A DNA stretch of 64,000 nt from Aquilaria yunnanensis (lineage: Eukaryota; Streptophyta; Magnoliopsida; Malvales; Thymelaeaceae): contig CM077594.1 of NCBI GenBank assembly GCA_039654915.1, positions 86,566,893 to 86,630,892 of the forward strand, read 5' to 3'. Below, in pieces: positions 26,553 to 37,505 of this stretch (position 1 is its first letter; each line of letters begins with the position of its first letter). The translations under genes and the position numbers were made by a program. Below the pieces are notes generated by a model, which was not told where the DNA came from, made no database searches, and saw only the letters and a program-made list of their open reading frames with translations.

Positions 26553-26639
26553 ACAGTTGCTCTTAAGGACCAAAGTTTTGGTCTATGATTCTTAGTATAG
26601 ACTTGTTCCCACATAGGTTAAGTCCACTAATGAATATTT

Positions 26640-29600
26640 ATGAATATTGAGCAATTGTGTGCCTTGCTTGTTGTTAATTCCAGGATGAGAACCAGAAATA
26701 CGAACCGAGGCCGAAATGAAAGTGAAACTTCCCATCAGGGGAATGAAAATGCTGGCTTTGTGCCAGAGGCCCAAGTTAGGCCTTCTGAGCTCATAAGGGC
26801 TAATGTTACTGGGCCTAGCATTGATGCCCAAGAAAGAAGAAAGGCAAGAATGGAAGCAATGATGGAAGCTATGCTGGCCAATATGGCCCAATTAGCAGCT
26901 AGCATGCAGATTCTGGCAAGGGGTCAAGCCCAAGTCCCAGAGCCTACTGGGCAACAAAGAGAGCCACCAATAAGAAGGAGGCTAGGAAAAGAACCTATAC
27001 TCGATGATCAAGCCAGTGAAAATGGTGATGATGAGGATGAGGAAAGGAGAAACCCAAGAGCTAGAAGGATAAGATCTGAGATTAGACAAGAACTGAGGGA
27101 AGAAGAAGAAGAAAGTCCAGATGCAGAAGAGCTGGACATAGAAGATATTGATGGGCCTGCCCAACTCACTGTCACCACTGGAACAGTGAGGGCCCAAAGA
27201 GGGAGGCCCAATATGGATAATAGTGGAGGCCTAAGAGAAGGCCAACTAGAGGGGTTCCTTGCCCTAAGACCACCAACATTTAAAGGAAGCTGTAATCCAG
27301 ATGAAGCAGAATTCTGGAAAAACCAGATCGAAAAGATCTTTGAGAGAATGGAGGTTTCCGCTTCTCAGAAGGTCTTACTAGCAACCTTCAAACTAGAAGG
27401 AAATGCTGAGTTATGGTGGAGAGCAGTCCATAGGACATATGCTAGCAAAAATGCTAGGCGGCCTGCTCAAAGTAGAAGAGCAATGAGATGGCCCGAATTC
27501 GAACAAGTGTTTCATCAACAATACATCGGTGAAGCACAGAAAGACCAAAAGCAGGTTGAGTTTGACCTGCTTGAGCAGAAAGAGCTCTCCGTACTGGAAT
27601 ACGAACAGAGATTCAGTAACCTCATACGGTACGCACCACAGTACGATGATCGAGAGGACCTTAAGGCCAAGAGGTTCCTTCGGGGACTTAGGCCAGAGCT
27701 GAGGCAAATACTCAGAGCAGTAGGAGCCCATAAATACTACGACATTGTACAGAGGGCTATGGCCCTAGAGCAAGAATTCAGGGAGCAAGCCATGAATGGC
27801 CCTGGAAGTACTAGTGGGATGCAAAAATTCTCTAAGAAGAGAGGCAGAGAAAGCTTGGCATATGAGCCAAGAAAGGGTAACAAAAGAGAGAAGACCGCAT
27901 CCCCCTATGGGCCACAATGTGAGACATGTGGAAAATTCCATGGCCAGAAGCCATGTTATAGGCTCACTTCCGGATGCCTTAAATGTGGTGCCCAGGATCA
28001 CTGGGTAAAAGACTGTCCTGTCAGGGGAGAAGATCAGAGGACCCCAGGAGGGTTTAATAACAGATGGGCACAGAGGCAATTGCCCATAAGGAGGCCCAAT
28101 ATGCCTCCACCCCCACAAAGAAGGGACCAAGATAAGGCCAGGAGGGGACAACCTCAGGCTACTGGAAGAATATTCCAGATTGAGACATCGATGAAAGCAC
28201 GAGAGGACCCAGAGGTCAACAAAGCTGGGGAGGATGAGGAAGAAATAGACCAGGCTAAGCTGGTCAGGAAGACTCTAAAAGGTACCATTTCCATAAATGG
28301 TTATGAAGTATCAGTTTTGTTCGATACTGGAGCATCTTTATCTATAGTATCCTTTAAGTTAGTCAAAGATATAAACCTCGAAGTATGCAATACAGATAAA
28401 ATGTACCTGGTTAAAACTGCCGGGAATGAGGTTATGATAACATACCATATTGTAAAAGATTGCATGCTTAAGCTAGGTGAACTAGAGCTTAGAGCCGACC
28501 TGATGGTCTTGGATACTAATGGATATGACATCATCCTAGGAATGAACTGGCTTAGTGCCAATCGGGTGGTTATAGACTGCCATGCCAGGCAACTTTATCT
28601 GCCTGGGCACAAACCTCAATCTTTGGAAAAATCTCCTGGGTTAGTCCCAGATTTTCATTTAAAGGTGGTGGAACACAAACCCTTATTACTAAAAGGTGAA
28701 TACCTAGGGTTAAATGGAACAGAAGTAGAAATAGAGCTGGGTAAAATACCCATAGTAAGAGAATTCCCTGAAGTGTTCCCCACTGATCTCCCAGGACTAC
28801 CTCCTGCAAGAGAGGTTGAGTTTGAGATCAAATTAGTGCCAGGAGCTGCACCAGCATCTATTGCTCCATACAGGATGGCTATTCCTGAAATGATGGAACT
28901 AAAGAAGCAACTGGATGAGTTGCTTGAGAAAGGTTTCATAAGGCCAAGTACATCTCCTTGGGGAGCACCTGTACTTTTTGTGAAGAAGAAAGATGGAACC
29001 CTTAGGTTGTGCATTGATTACAGGAAGCTCAATGCACTGACCATTAAAAATAAGTACCCCCTCCCAAGGATCGAGGATCTATTTGATCAGTTAAAGGGAG
29101 CTAAGGTCTTTTCCAAAATAGACCTCAGATCTGGATACTTCCAGCTGAAAGTCAGGGAAGAAGATGTCCCAAAGACAGCTTTCAGGACCAGATATGGTCA
29201 CTTTGAGTACACAGTGATGCCATTTGGGCTCACAAATGCACTAGCCTTTTTTATGGACCTCATGCAAAGAGTGTTTAAAGCTCATTTAGACCACTTTGTT
29301 GTGGTATTTATTGATGACATATTGGTGTACTCAAAGGATGAAGAAGCCCATAAGGAGCACCTAAGAGTGGTGCTAAGCCTGTTAAAGGAACATGAACTAT
29401 ATGGCAAATTAAGTAAGTGCCAATTCTGGGCTAAAGAAATTGGATTTCTCGGACATGTAATCAATGAGCATGGTTTAGCTGTTGATCCCGAGAAAATTAA
29501 AGCTGTCTTGGAATGGAAGCAACCTCAGACTGTGAGGGACATAAGAAGCTTCTTGGGACTTGCTGGCTATTACAGGAGATTTGTGCCTAAATTTTCTGTA

Positions 29601-31673
29601 CTAGCAGCTCCGCTCACTCAATTGACAAGAAAGGACCAAAAGTTTGAGTGGAGTGAGCAATGCGAGGCTAGCTTCCGAGAACTTAAGGAAAGATTGACTA
29701 CAGCCCCAATACTGGTTCTACCAGACCCTACTAAGGAGTATATAGTTTACACGGATGCTTCTCGAGTTGGGCTGGGCTGTGTCTTAATGCAAGGGAAGCA
29801 AGCAATAGCCTATGGATCAAGACAATTAAGGCCTCATGAGAAGAATTATCCAGTTCATGATCTGGAATTAGCGGCAGTGATCTTTGCTCTGAAGCAATGG
29901 AGGCACTACCTACTTGGAGGCAGATTCCAAGTCTTCACAGACCACAAGAGTCTAAGGTACCTGTTTACACAAAAGGACCTGAACATGAGGCAAAGAAGAT
30001 GGCTTGAGTACCTAAAAGATTTTGAGTGCGTCATCGAGTATACGGCCGGAAAAGCCAATGTGGTAGCTGATGCTCTCAGTAGGAAGTACACGGGAATACT
30101 CAAAGCCACTGGAGAGCCTACCGAGGCAGAGGTACTCAGTTTATCTGGGTTGGCCCAAGATTGGGATAAGTGGGAAATGGACCAAGTAAAGGTCTTAACT
30201 ATTAGGACTGAGTGGAAAGACCTAATTCAGGAAGCTCAGCTTCAAGATGAGGAGATTCCCAGGATCTCTGGGCAGAAACAAGGAAAATTGTATCAAGGAT
30301 TTTCCTTTAAGGCTGGAATATTATATTTCCGGGATAGGATTTATGTGCCAAATAAGGATGGAATCAGGCAACAAATCCTAGAAGAAGCCCACTCCAGTTT
30401 GATGAGTATGCATCCTGGAGCTCAGAAAATGTATAAGGATTTGAAATCCCATTTCTGGTGGCCATATATGAAGCAAGAGATTGGTGCTTCTGTGGCTAAG
30501 TGTATGACTTGTCAACAAGTCAAAGTGGAGCACCAGAGACCTGGTGGAAAATTACAGAGCTTACCTATACCAGAAAGAAAATGGGGATCCATATCCATGG
30601 ACTTTGTAGTGGGTTTGCCACTGACCCGAAGAAAGTGTAATACAATCTGGGTCATAGTGGATAGATTGACTAAGGCAGCCCACTTCTTGCCCATAAACCT
30701 TACAGACTCCCTGGAGAAATTAGCCCAACTATACGTTAAGGAGATAGTAAGGCTACATGGTGTACCGGACGATATTGTCTCGGATCGAGACCCAAGATTT
30801 GTTTCCAGATTCTGGAAGTCCTTACACCATGCCTTGAGCACTAAGTTAAAGTTTAGTTCTGCATACCATCCTCAAACGGATGGACAGACTGAAAGAACCA
30901 TTCAGACATTGGAAGATATGTTAAGGTGTTGTGTTATTGACTTCCAAGGAGAATGGGATAAACACTTGCCTTTAGTGGAGTTTTCATACAACAATAGCCA
31001 TCACTCAGTGATTGGCATGGCACCTTATGAAGCACTCTATGGAAGAAGATGCATAACTCCACACTGCTGGCATGAGCCAGGTGATAAGTTGGAAATTGGC
31101 CCAGAACTCATAAGAGAAACTACTGGGAAGATTAAGCAAATCCAGGAAAGGATTAAGATTGCCAACAATAGGCAAGAATCATATGCCAACCTCAAGAAAA
31201 GAAGAGACCTGGAGTTCCAGGTAGGAGACCAAGTATGGTTAAAAGTATCTCCTATGAAAGGAGTAATGAGGTTTGGAAAACGGGGAAAATTAGCCCCGAG
31301 GTATGTAGGACCATACCTAATACTCGCAAGAGTAGGAAATGTAGCCTACAAGTTAGAGCTACCGCCTGAGCTGGGACATGTACATGACACATTCCATGTA
31401 AGCCTATTGAAGAAGTGTGTATTTGATCCTAAACAAGTGGTACATGTCACTAGTGTTCCCATCACCCAAGATCTCACCTATGAAGAAGAACCAATTCGGG
31501 TATTGGCAAAGGACACTAGGAAGCTCAGAAGTAAGTGGATATCGATGGTAAAAGTCCAATGGACTAACCATTCTGAGGAGGAGGCCACATGGGAGGTTGA
31601 AGCTGAAATGCTTAAGAATTATCCTGATATCTTCCCTAAACTTCTAGGAAATTTGGAGGACCAAATTTCTTAA
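26640..31673 (+). CDS. Tekay gag-pol polyprotein, intact (1677 aa)
   Basis: One uninterrupted frame encodes the capsid protein and all replication enzymes. In order: Gag about residues 200-420; CCHC zinc knuckle [14 protein letters not shown] at about 446-459; protease LFDTGAS at about 559; reverse transcriptase with FIDDILVYS at about 889; RNase H starting YTDAS at about 1036; integrase with an HHCC zinc site near 1250-1290 and DDE residues in MDFVVG, SDRDPRF and [10 protein letters not shown] (about 1320, 1380 and 1424); and a C-terminal chromodomain around 1610-1665 ([14 protein letters not shown]). The working start may be the second Met at 26685 ([13 protein letters not shown]), which begins the basic gag N-terminus. 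One oddity is [10 protein letters not shown] where most relatives have FGLTNAPA(A/T)F. All catalytic residues I checked are present. Confidence 0.96.
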   Translation: MNIEQLCALLVVNSRMRTRNTNRGRNESETSHQGNENAGFVPEAQVRPSELIRANVTGPSIDAQERRKARMEAMMEAMLANMAQLAASMQILARGQAQVPEPTGQQREPPIRRRLGKEPILDDQASENGDDEDEERRNPRARRIRSEIRQELREEEEESPDAEELDIEDIDGPAQLTVTTGTVRAQRGRPNMDNSGGLREGQLEGFLALRPPTFKGSCNPDEAEFWKNQIEKIFERMEVSASQKVLLATFKLEGNAELWWRAVHRTYASKNARRPAQSRRAMRWPEFEQVFHQQYIGEAQKDQKQVEFDLLEQKELSVLEYEQRFSNLIRYAPQYDDREDLKAKRFLRGLRPELRQILRAVGAHKYYDIVQRAMALEQEFREQAMNGPGSTSGMQKFSKKRGRESLAYEPRKGNKREKTASPYGPQCETCGKFHGQKPCYRLTSGCLKCGAQDHWVKDCPVRGEDQRTPGGFNNRWAQRQLPIRRPNMPPPPQRRDQDKARRGQPQATGRIFQIETSMKAREDPEVNKAGEDEEEIDQAKLVRKTLKGTISINGYEVSVLFDTGASLSIVSFKLVKDINLEVCNTDKMYLVKTAGNEVMITYHIVKDCMLKLGELELRADLMVLDTNGYDIILGMNWLSANRVVIDCHARQLYLPGHKPQSLEKSPGLVPDFHLKVVEHKPLLLKGEYLGLNGTEVEIELGKIPIVREFPEVFPTDLPGLPPAREVEFEIKLVPGAAPASIAPYRMAIPEMMELKKQLDELLEKGFIRPSTSPWGAPVLFVKKKDGTLRLCIDYRKLNALTIKNKYPLPRIEDLFDQLKGAKVFSKIDLRSGYFQLKVREEDVPKTAFRTRYGHFEYTVMPFGLTNALAFFMDLMQRVFKAHLDHFVVVFIDDILVYSKDEEAHKEHLRVVLSLLKEHELYGKLSKCQFWAKEIGFLGHVINEHGLAVDPEKIKAVLEWKQPQTVRDIRSFLGLAGYYRRFVPKFSVLAAPLTQLTRKDQKFEWSEQCEASFRELKERLTTAPILVLPDPTKEYIVYTDASRVGLGCVLMQGKQAIAYGSRQLRPHEKNYPVHDLELAAVIFALKQWRHYLLGGRFQVFTDHKSLRYLFTQKDLNMRQRRWLEYLKDFECVIEYTAGKANVVADALSRKYTGILKATGEPTEAEVLSLSGLAQDWDKWEMDQVKVLTIRTEWKDLIQEAQLQDEEIPRISGQKQGKLYQGFSFKAGILYFRDRIYVPNKDGIRQQILEEAHSSLMSMHPGAQKMYKDLKSHFWWPYMKQEIGASVAKCMTCQQVKVEHQRPGGKLQSLPIPERKWGSISMDFVVGLPLTRRKCNTIWVIVDRLTKAAHFLPINLTDSLEKLAQLYVKEIVRLHGVPDDIVSDRDPRFVSRFWKSLHHALSTKLKFSSAYHPQTDGQTERTIQTLEDMLRCCVIDFQGEWDKHLPLVEFSYNNSHHSVIGMAPYEALYGRRCITPHCWHEPGDKLEIGPELIRETTGKIKQIQERIKIANNRQESYANLKKRRDLEFQVGDQVWLKVSPMKGVMRFGKRGKLAPRYVGPYLILARVGNVAYKLELPPELGHVHDTFHVSLLKKCVFDPKQVVHVTSVPITQDLTYEEEPIRVLAKDTRKLRSKWISMVKVQWTNHSEEEATWEVEAEMLKNYPDIFPKLLGNLEDQIS

Positions 31674-31685
31674 GGAGGGGAGTGT
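31671..31685 (+). promoter_or_regulatory. Tekay polypurine tract
   Basis: TAAGGAGGGGAGTGT lies directly against the 3' LTR and overlaps the polyprotein stop codon. It would prime plus-strand synthesis. Confidence 0.88.
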
Positions 31686-34600
31686 TGTAATGCCCGGACA
31701 ATCCAAAGTGATTAGGTCCCGGGTTAAATGGATTTGGAGCATAAGAATTTTTCCTTAATTAGGAATTTAGCTCAATTAAATTGAGAAGACAATATGGCAT
31801 GTGCATAATTGAGTGTTGAACATCTTAAAAATAAGCTTGGCTTAGGCCAAGAGAAATAGTAATGAAAATGGTGGTTTTTAAAGATGAGGGACTAAATTGA
31901 ACAAAGGGATTTTTAGTGGTTGGGCTCAATTGCCCAAATTTAGAAAGTTGGAGGACTAAAGGGGGAATTATGCCATTTTAATGGCTTTGGATGCCTTAGC
32001 CAGCCATGCCCCTCCAATTCCCAATATTTTATGTCACCTTCCTCCAAATCCTATTATTTTAATCCACCTCCCATCCTTAGTCATCACCTTGGATTCTTTC
32101 TTCACCTACTTTTGACTTTTTCTACCAAACTTACACAAAAGTCTTCCAATTAGTCTTCCATCCATTAAATCTTGTCTCCCACTCATTTCAAACACATTAT
32201 TAATTTCCTATTATTTTAATCCACCTCCCACCCTTAATCATTACCTTGGATTCTTTCTTCACCTACTTTTGACTTTTTCTACCAAACTTACACAAAAGTC
32301 TTCCAATTAGTCTTCCATCCATTAAATCTTGTCTCCCACTCATTTCAAACACATTATTAATTTCCTATTATTTTAATCCACCTCCCACCCTTAATCATTA
32401 CCTTGGATTCTTTCTTCACCTACTTTTGACTTTTTCTACCAAACTTACCCAAAAGTCTTCCAATTAGTCTTCATCTCTTTTAATCTTGTCTCCCACCTTC
32501 CAAGCACATTATACACTCATTTTCCTTCCCATATGGCTGGCCATTACCTTCCCACACATTAAAACATAATCACTCCACTCATTCAAAGCCATTTGCTCTC
32601 AAACTCTCTCATTCTCTCTCCATTTTCTTCCATACCAAGTCTCATCATTCCAAACACATTTCCAACTCTTTTCTCATCCAAATATTCGTCCATAGCTAGA
32701 AATAATCATTCCTCAAATTAAAACCAAGTATTCTTGGTTGAATTCAAGCTCTAAGACCATAAAGAGCAAGAATCAGATGAAGAATTCAAAGAAAACCAAG
32801 GAGGAAAATTTGGCCATTTCCATTTCTTGGAGGTTTTAAGCTCTACTCAAGGAACTCTTTGTGTGATTGAGTTTCTAAGTTCATTAGAAGCAAGAAATCA
32901 AGAAGAAGCTTGAAGAACATCAAGCACAATAAATTGGCGTTACCTCTTCTGTGAGGTTCTGTAAGTGTACACCAAGTGTTCTTGGTATTTTGTGTTATTT
33001 GGGTTAATCACCAAGATTTCTTGGTATCTTATGGTTACTAATAAAATTCGGCCCATCTTGGTTCTTATGCTAGAAAACAATTTCTAGAGTCAACAAGCAA
33101 GGAAAACGAAGGAAAATAAGCTTATAAAGCTTTCGGTGTTGTGGGTAAGGATTCCTATACTCACTTTATTGCATGGTATAATTCCATGGCCTTTTTATGT
33201 GAGTATTCGGGCCCCTAGGTGATGGTCAAAGAACCATGTGATCCTAGGAGTGCTAAGAGGGCTTAAGTTATGTTATTGCTTCGGCAATTCTGTTTTGCTC
33301 ATGAGCTAAGTTAAGTAAGCAAGCATTATGGGCTAGGAGTTAAGGCGGCCACCTTAATTCCTATGCTAAGTGAGCTCTCCGAAAACATTAAGTATATGAA
33401 ATTAATGAACTAAAACTTGAGGGATGCTTGCTGCCCTTCTGTGAACAAAGTGTTAAGTGGGGTGTGTTTGTGTGCTTCTTTGATTTGTTGTGCATGCTAA
33501 CCCCCGATTATGATATTATTGCTATATGCATGTATCTTTTTGTTTTCTTTGTCTTTATGTTTCCTTTGCAGGAATAAGGATTATTTTGCCATTACATTCT
33601 TGGCATATGTTAGGCCTTGGAGGCCATAAGTTAGGCATTGGATGCCACGGAATCCTTATTGAGTTTTATAACTCACCCGCCCTACTCTACTTTTGTAGGT
33701 AAAGGTTTGCTTGAAAGATCAAGCTAAGAGTCTTGAGTACTCTTTCTGTATTCTAAGGTTGGATTTGTGTATGGTATTGCTCAAAATATTCTAAGTATTC
33801 TAAGTATATAAGCTGCTTGTAAACAAGCTAAAAAAAAATGTGGACTTTCTGTGCAGGACTTGAAGTCTTAGAATTGTGGGAACAAGGTCTATTAAGGTGG
33901 AAATTTGTGTTCCATGGCTTTGTGAATTTATGGGTTGCTTTTAAGCATGTTTTTGTTGGTCTAACTTTAGTGACCAAATTATGGACTTAGCTAAAATTTG
34001 GCCAAAACTTGGCTTTGGGCTTGTATTATGGACTTGGACATTTTCGGGTATTTTTATTGCTTGGTGGACTTACCAAGGCCCATGCATGAATTTATGGGTT
34101 ATGTTTTCATGAAATTTGAAGCATGTTGAAATTGGGCTTAAATAAGAACTTAAAAATTTTGATTTTATTCTTGGTTAATTTTGGGCCATATGCATGTTAA
34201 GTACTAAAAGGCCCATAAGCCCATGTCTATGTTAAAAGCATGCAATGTTTGGCTATGTATGCTCAGTTAGTAAAGAACATGCAAGTAAACTTAGAAAAAG
34301 CATGAAATTGGATGCTTGTGTAAAGTTTGGCTAATAAGAAATTTAAATGCACGTATGTGGATTAATACATGCCTAAGCATTAGTTGCATTTAAAGGCATT
34401 AAGTGATTATGTGCACTAGTGAACTCCAAAACGCATAAGCATGCAAAGCATATGCGTGAAAATAAGTTTTTAAACTTAAGTTGGTGTTTTAGTTGCCATG
34501 CATATTCTTGGCTAAGCTCGGTAAAGACCATGAAAATGAACACATGAAATCCACATAGGCACTAGCTTGTTTCTGAGAGCACATCAACTTAACCTTAATT

Positions 34601-34771
34601 AAAGAACTTAACGAGCTAGTACCGATAAGTATCCTGAGGTTCGTGCCCATAAGTCTTAGTGAGTTTTAAAAGCCCCTTCTGTGTAATGAAAACTTCCGCT
34701 GCATGTTTAAAAAAAAAAAAAAAAAAAAAAAATCAGGCCCAAATGGGCCAGGGGCAGTTTAGGGCACGACA
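31686..34771 (+). repeat. Tekay 3' LTR (3086 bp)
   Basis: Nearly identical to the 5' LTR. Differences noticed are AGA to AGG near 31762, GGG to GAG near 34637, and A24 instead of A23 at 34709-34732. It includes the same three 157-bp tandem units (about 32050-32520). Confidence 0.95.
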
Positions 34772-35160
34772 CTTAAAATAAGAAAAGTTCAGCAGCAGAA
34801 TTATAAAGTTAAATAGCTGTTGGGAAGAGAGAAAGTGAAGTAGAAGGACCAAGCGGTTGTTGGGAAAAGAGAAAGTGAAGTAGAAGAACCAAGTGGTTGT
34901 TGGGAAGAGAGAAAATAAAGTAGAAGAACCAAGAATACATAGCCTGTGAGTCTTGAGTCTACTCCTATTTACTCCTATTTACTTTTTGGTGGGAATATCG
35001 GGGACTTAAAATAAGAAAAGTTCAGCAGCAGAATTATAAAGTTAAATGGCTGTTGGGAAGAGAGAAAGTGAAGTAGAAGAACCAAGCGGTTGTTGGAAAG
35101 AGAGAAAATGAAGTAGAAGAACCAAGAATACACAGCTATCGACCGCGTTGTATCGCCTGT
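34772..35160 (+). repeat. Repeat C units right of the Tekay element
   Basis: Two units of the TTCAGCAGCAG-containing repeat start at about 34785 and 35017. They are separated by the satellite B phrase GAGTCTTGAGTCTACTCC. Together with 23261-23452 they are the two halves of one array opened by the Tekay insertion. Confidence 0.75.
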
Positions 35161-35347
35161 TCCCTGCTCATTTCGTTTGGATTTTGGATGGCAACAACTA
35201 ATTGGCATCGAACACACAATGGAGATTTACATCCAGCTATTGATGGATTTTAGGACTGGTGCTTACTCGGTGCCAAAGTTTTTTTATAGAGAGAACTACT
35301 GGTGCAGCTTGCACAGAAGCTGAACAGAAGAATAGCTCCTGTGGGGG
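35161..35347. other. Junction sequence, nothing recognised
   Basis: The satellite-like phrase CGCCTGTTCCCTGCTC near 35154 ends the array. The sequence up to the first glucosidase exon has no clear homology; it does not encode the residues that precede AVWTGDN in the glucosidase family. Confidence 0.5.
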
Positions 35348-36969
35348 GCTGTCTGGACTGGGGATAATACAGCCGAGTGGAAACATCTTAGAGTTTCAGT
35401 TCCAATGGTTTTGACACTTGGTCTCACTGGAATAACATTCTCAGGTATGTATGACTTGTGGTGTACAATGTGTCACATCAGGATCCTTTTCTCTTGTCAT
35501 AAATGAAAATGAAAATTATATGTGCAAATGCTGATATTGGTGGGTTTATTGGCAACCCTGAACCTGAGTTATTGGTGCGTTGGTATCAAGTAGGTGCTTA
35601 CTATCCTTTCTTCACAGGCCACGCCCATCATGACACAAAGAGACGTGAGCTTTGGCTCTTTGGGTACGGGATTACTATCCAAGCAATTTAGACGTTTTTA
35701 AGAAATTCTAATGTCTGCTTCTTCCTTGATTCAATTGATGGATCTGTTTAATTATTGTTATTTACCTAATTTTATTGTGAATTAAATGCTTTAGAATTTT
35801 CTTTGTCTGTTTCTGGACAACTTTTTTGAATCTATCCTTGATATAGGTTCTTGTTAAGAAGTACGTAGGCAATCACTGTTTGGAGCCTAGGGGTTAGATG
35901 AAATAGTTCAAAGTTGAAGAACCAGGTTTTCCTTGAATTTTAGTCCCAAAAGAGTGACTTGAGATATAGTGGTTTTGAATGCATTGGTTTGGCGTGCCTT
36001 GTGGCTTGAGCAATAAACCAGGGACATGAGGGATAGGAACTTGACAAACCAATCCAGGTGAACATGGCAAAAACACAGGTACAGGGAATAGAAAGGTTTC
36101 TTAGTAGGACAGGTAATCTTCCAGTTTTCAGGTTTTAAGTCCTACTTATTGGGCGGTGAGGTGCTTTTCTAGGCTTTTGATGCTGTGACTTCTAATGAGT
36201 GGAAATATCTTGACAGAAATCTACGTCTTGCCCAGCTAAAGAGGAGTAAAACTGATGTTTTTCATTAAGTGGCCATCACCCTCTTTGCATGTTGCAGTGT
36301 TTTTTTGGTTCTATTGAGATTCCGGATTTTTTTTTTAAGTTTAGTTTTCACATAATCACACTGCTAGAATTCCATTTCCGTTTGTTTGTGGTGCTTATTT
36401 TATAATTTTAATATAAACTTCTTACTTTTGATAATTTGTTAGTGAACGAAAGATGAAACTTATGAGAGATGCCATACATGTTCGCTACATGTTGCTTCCA
36501 TACTTCTACACATTATTCAGAGAAGCAAACACGAGTGGTATTCCAGTTGTGCGGCCGCTGTGGATGGAGTTCCTGTATGATGAAGTAACTTTCAGCATTG
36601 ATGAAGCCTTCATGGTTGGAAACAGTCTATTGGTTCAAGGAAATTTTACGAAGGTAATAAGGTGGCTGGATATCTATTGGTTCTCTGTAGTTATGAAACC
36701 AACAAACTCATGATATGTGTTTTAGTGACCAAGTAAAGAATCTCATGCATTCTTTTGGGCAGGAGGCTAAACATGCATCTGTATATCTTCCAGCAAAAGA
36801 ATCATGGTATGACCTCAGAACTGGAAGAGTTTGTAAGGGAGGCTTGACGCATAAGCTTGATCTTTCAGAAGATAGAATTCCCATTTTCCAGAGAGCCGGA
36901 ACTATTGGGCCTAGGAAAGATAGATATCGTAGAAGCTTAACTCAGATGTCGCGTGATCCTTACACACTG
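35348..36969 (+). pseudogene. Glucosidase II alpha-subunit gene fragment (four exons)
   Basis: Glucosidase II alpha is the GH31 ER enzyme that trims glucose from N-glycans. Four exon-like pieces remain in order: 35348-35444 ([16 protein letters not shown], including the GDN acid/base region), 35528-35663 ([20 protein letters not shown]), 36443-36653 (MRDAIHVRYMLLPYFYTLFR) and 36763-36969 (KHASVYLPAKESWYDLRTGR to DPYTL). Frames are open and donors are normal. The acceptor before the second piece reads CAAAT where CAGGT is expected, so it is probably dead. The N-terminal half with the nucleophile motif (DMNEP class) and the C-terminus are missing. It lies only in the left palindrome arm. Confidence 0.88.
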
Positions 36970-37505
36970 GTATGTAGCTTATACAAGTTGGGCGTCTTCT
37001 GATAATTTATTGAAAGTGTGAGTACTTCTGACTTAATTCTTTGAAATACTAGAATGACTTGGTTAGTTCTCGATGTCTTCATGACATTTGCATAAATGTT
37101 TGTGTACAAAATTTCTACCAATATCTTTTATATCTTTGAGCTGAAAAGGTGCTTACAAGTATTTACGGGGCAGTAGCTGCATAAATTCATGTACATCTTT
37201 TACATCTGTAAACATCATTCTGTCCTGCATTTCGTGATCTGGGTTTGCTACTAACCAGTAAGTACTCACCCTAAAATAAAAGAGGATTTCAGCTATTTAT
37301 ATATGTGTTGTGTTCTGGTATCAACCAATGTGTATGACATTGATACATAGCTATACATAGTATCCATTATCTCAGCTTTGGTTAGGCCTAGGAAAGGTAG
37401 CTGCTAGTTCTGTTTTTTAACATGATTAGAAGCTATTATGAAACAAAGTTGTGTAAGATCTTAGCTGATATCAGCTTGGACTGCTCTATAATCACAGATG
37501 TAGAG
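36970..37505 (+). other. Non-coding; palindrome homology resumes at 37174
   Basis: From TAGCTG at 37174 the sequence is again an inverted copy of the right arm (46173 downward). It is the 5' flank of the following gene. Nothing else is recognised. Confidence 0.6.

Larger units (their letters stand above)
23453..34771 (+). mobile_element. Complete Tekay-lineage Ty3/gypsy retrotransposon
   Basis: The element runs from the 5' LTR (23453-26537) through PBS, one polyprotein frame and PPT to the 3' LTR (31686-34771), 11319 bp in all. It is flanked by the 5-bp duplication CTTAA (23448-23452 and 34772-34776). The LTRs begin TGTAATGCCC and end GGGCACGACA. LTR size near 3.1 kb, an initiator-Met PBS, the gag-PR-RT-RH-INT order and a C-terminal chromodomain fit the Tekay/Del chromovirus clade. 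Two substitutions and one extra A in the terminal A tract (23 versus 24) were the only LTR differences I noticed. The copy therefore looks very recent and may be autonomous. Confidence 0.95.

Noticed and set aside
27008..30841. Minus-strand open frames within the Tekay polyprotein
   Set aside because: They are shadows of a strongly coding plus-strand frame and show no domain.
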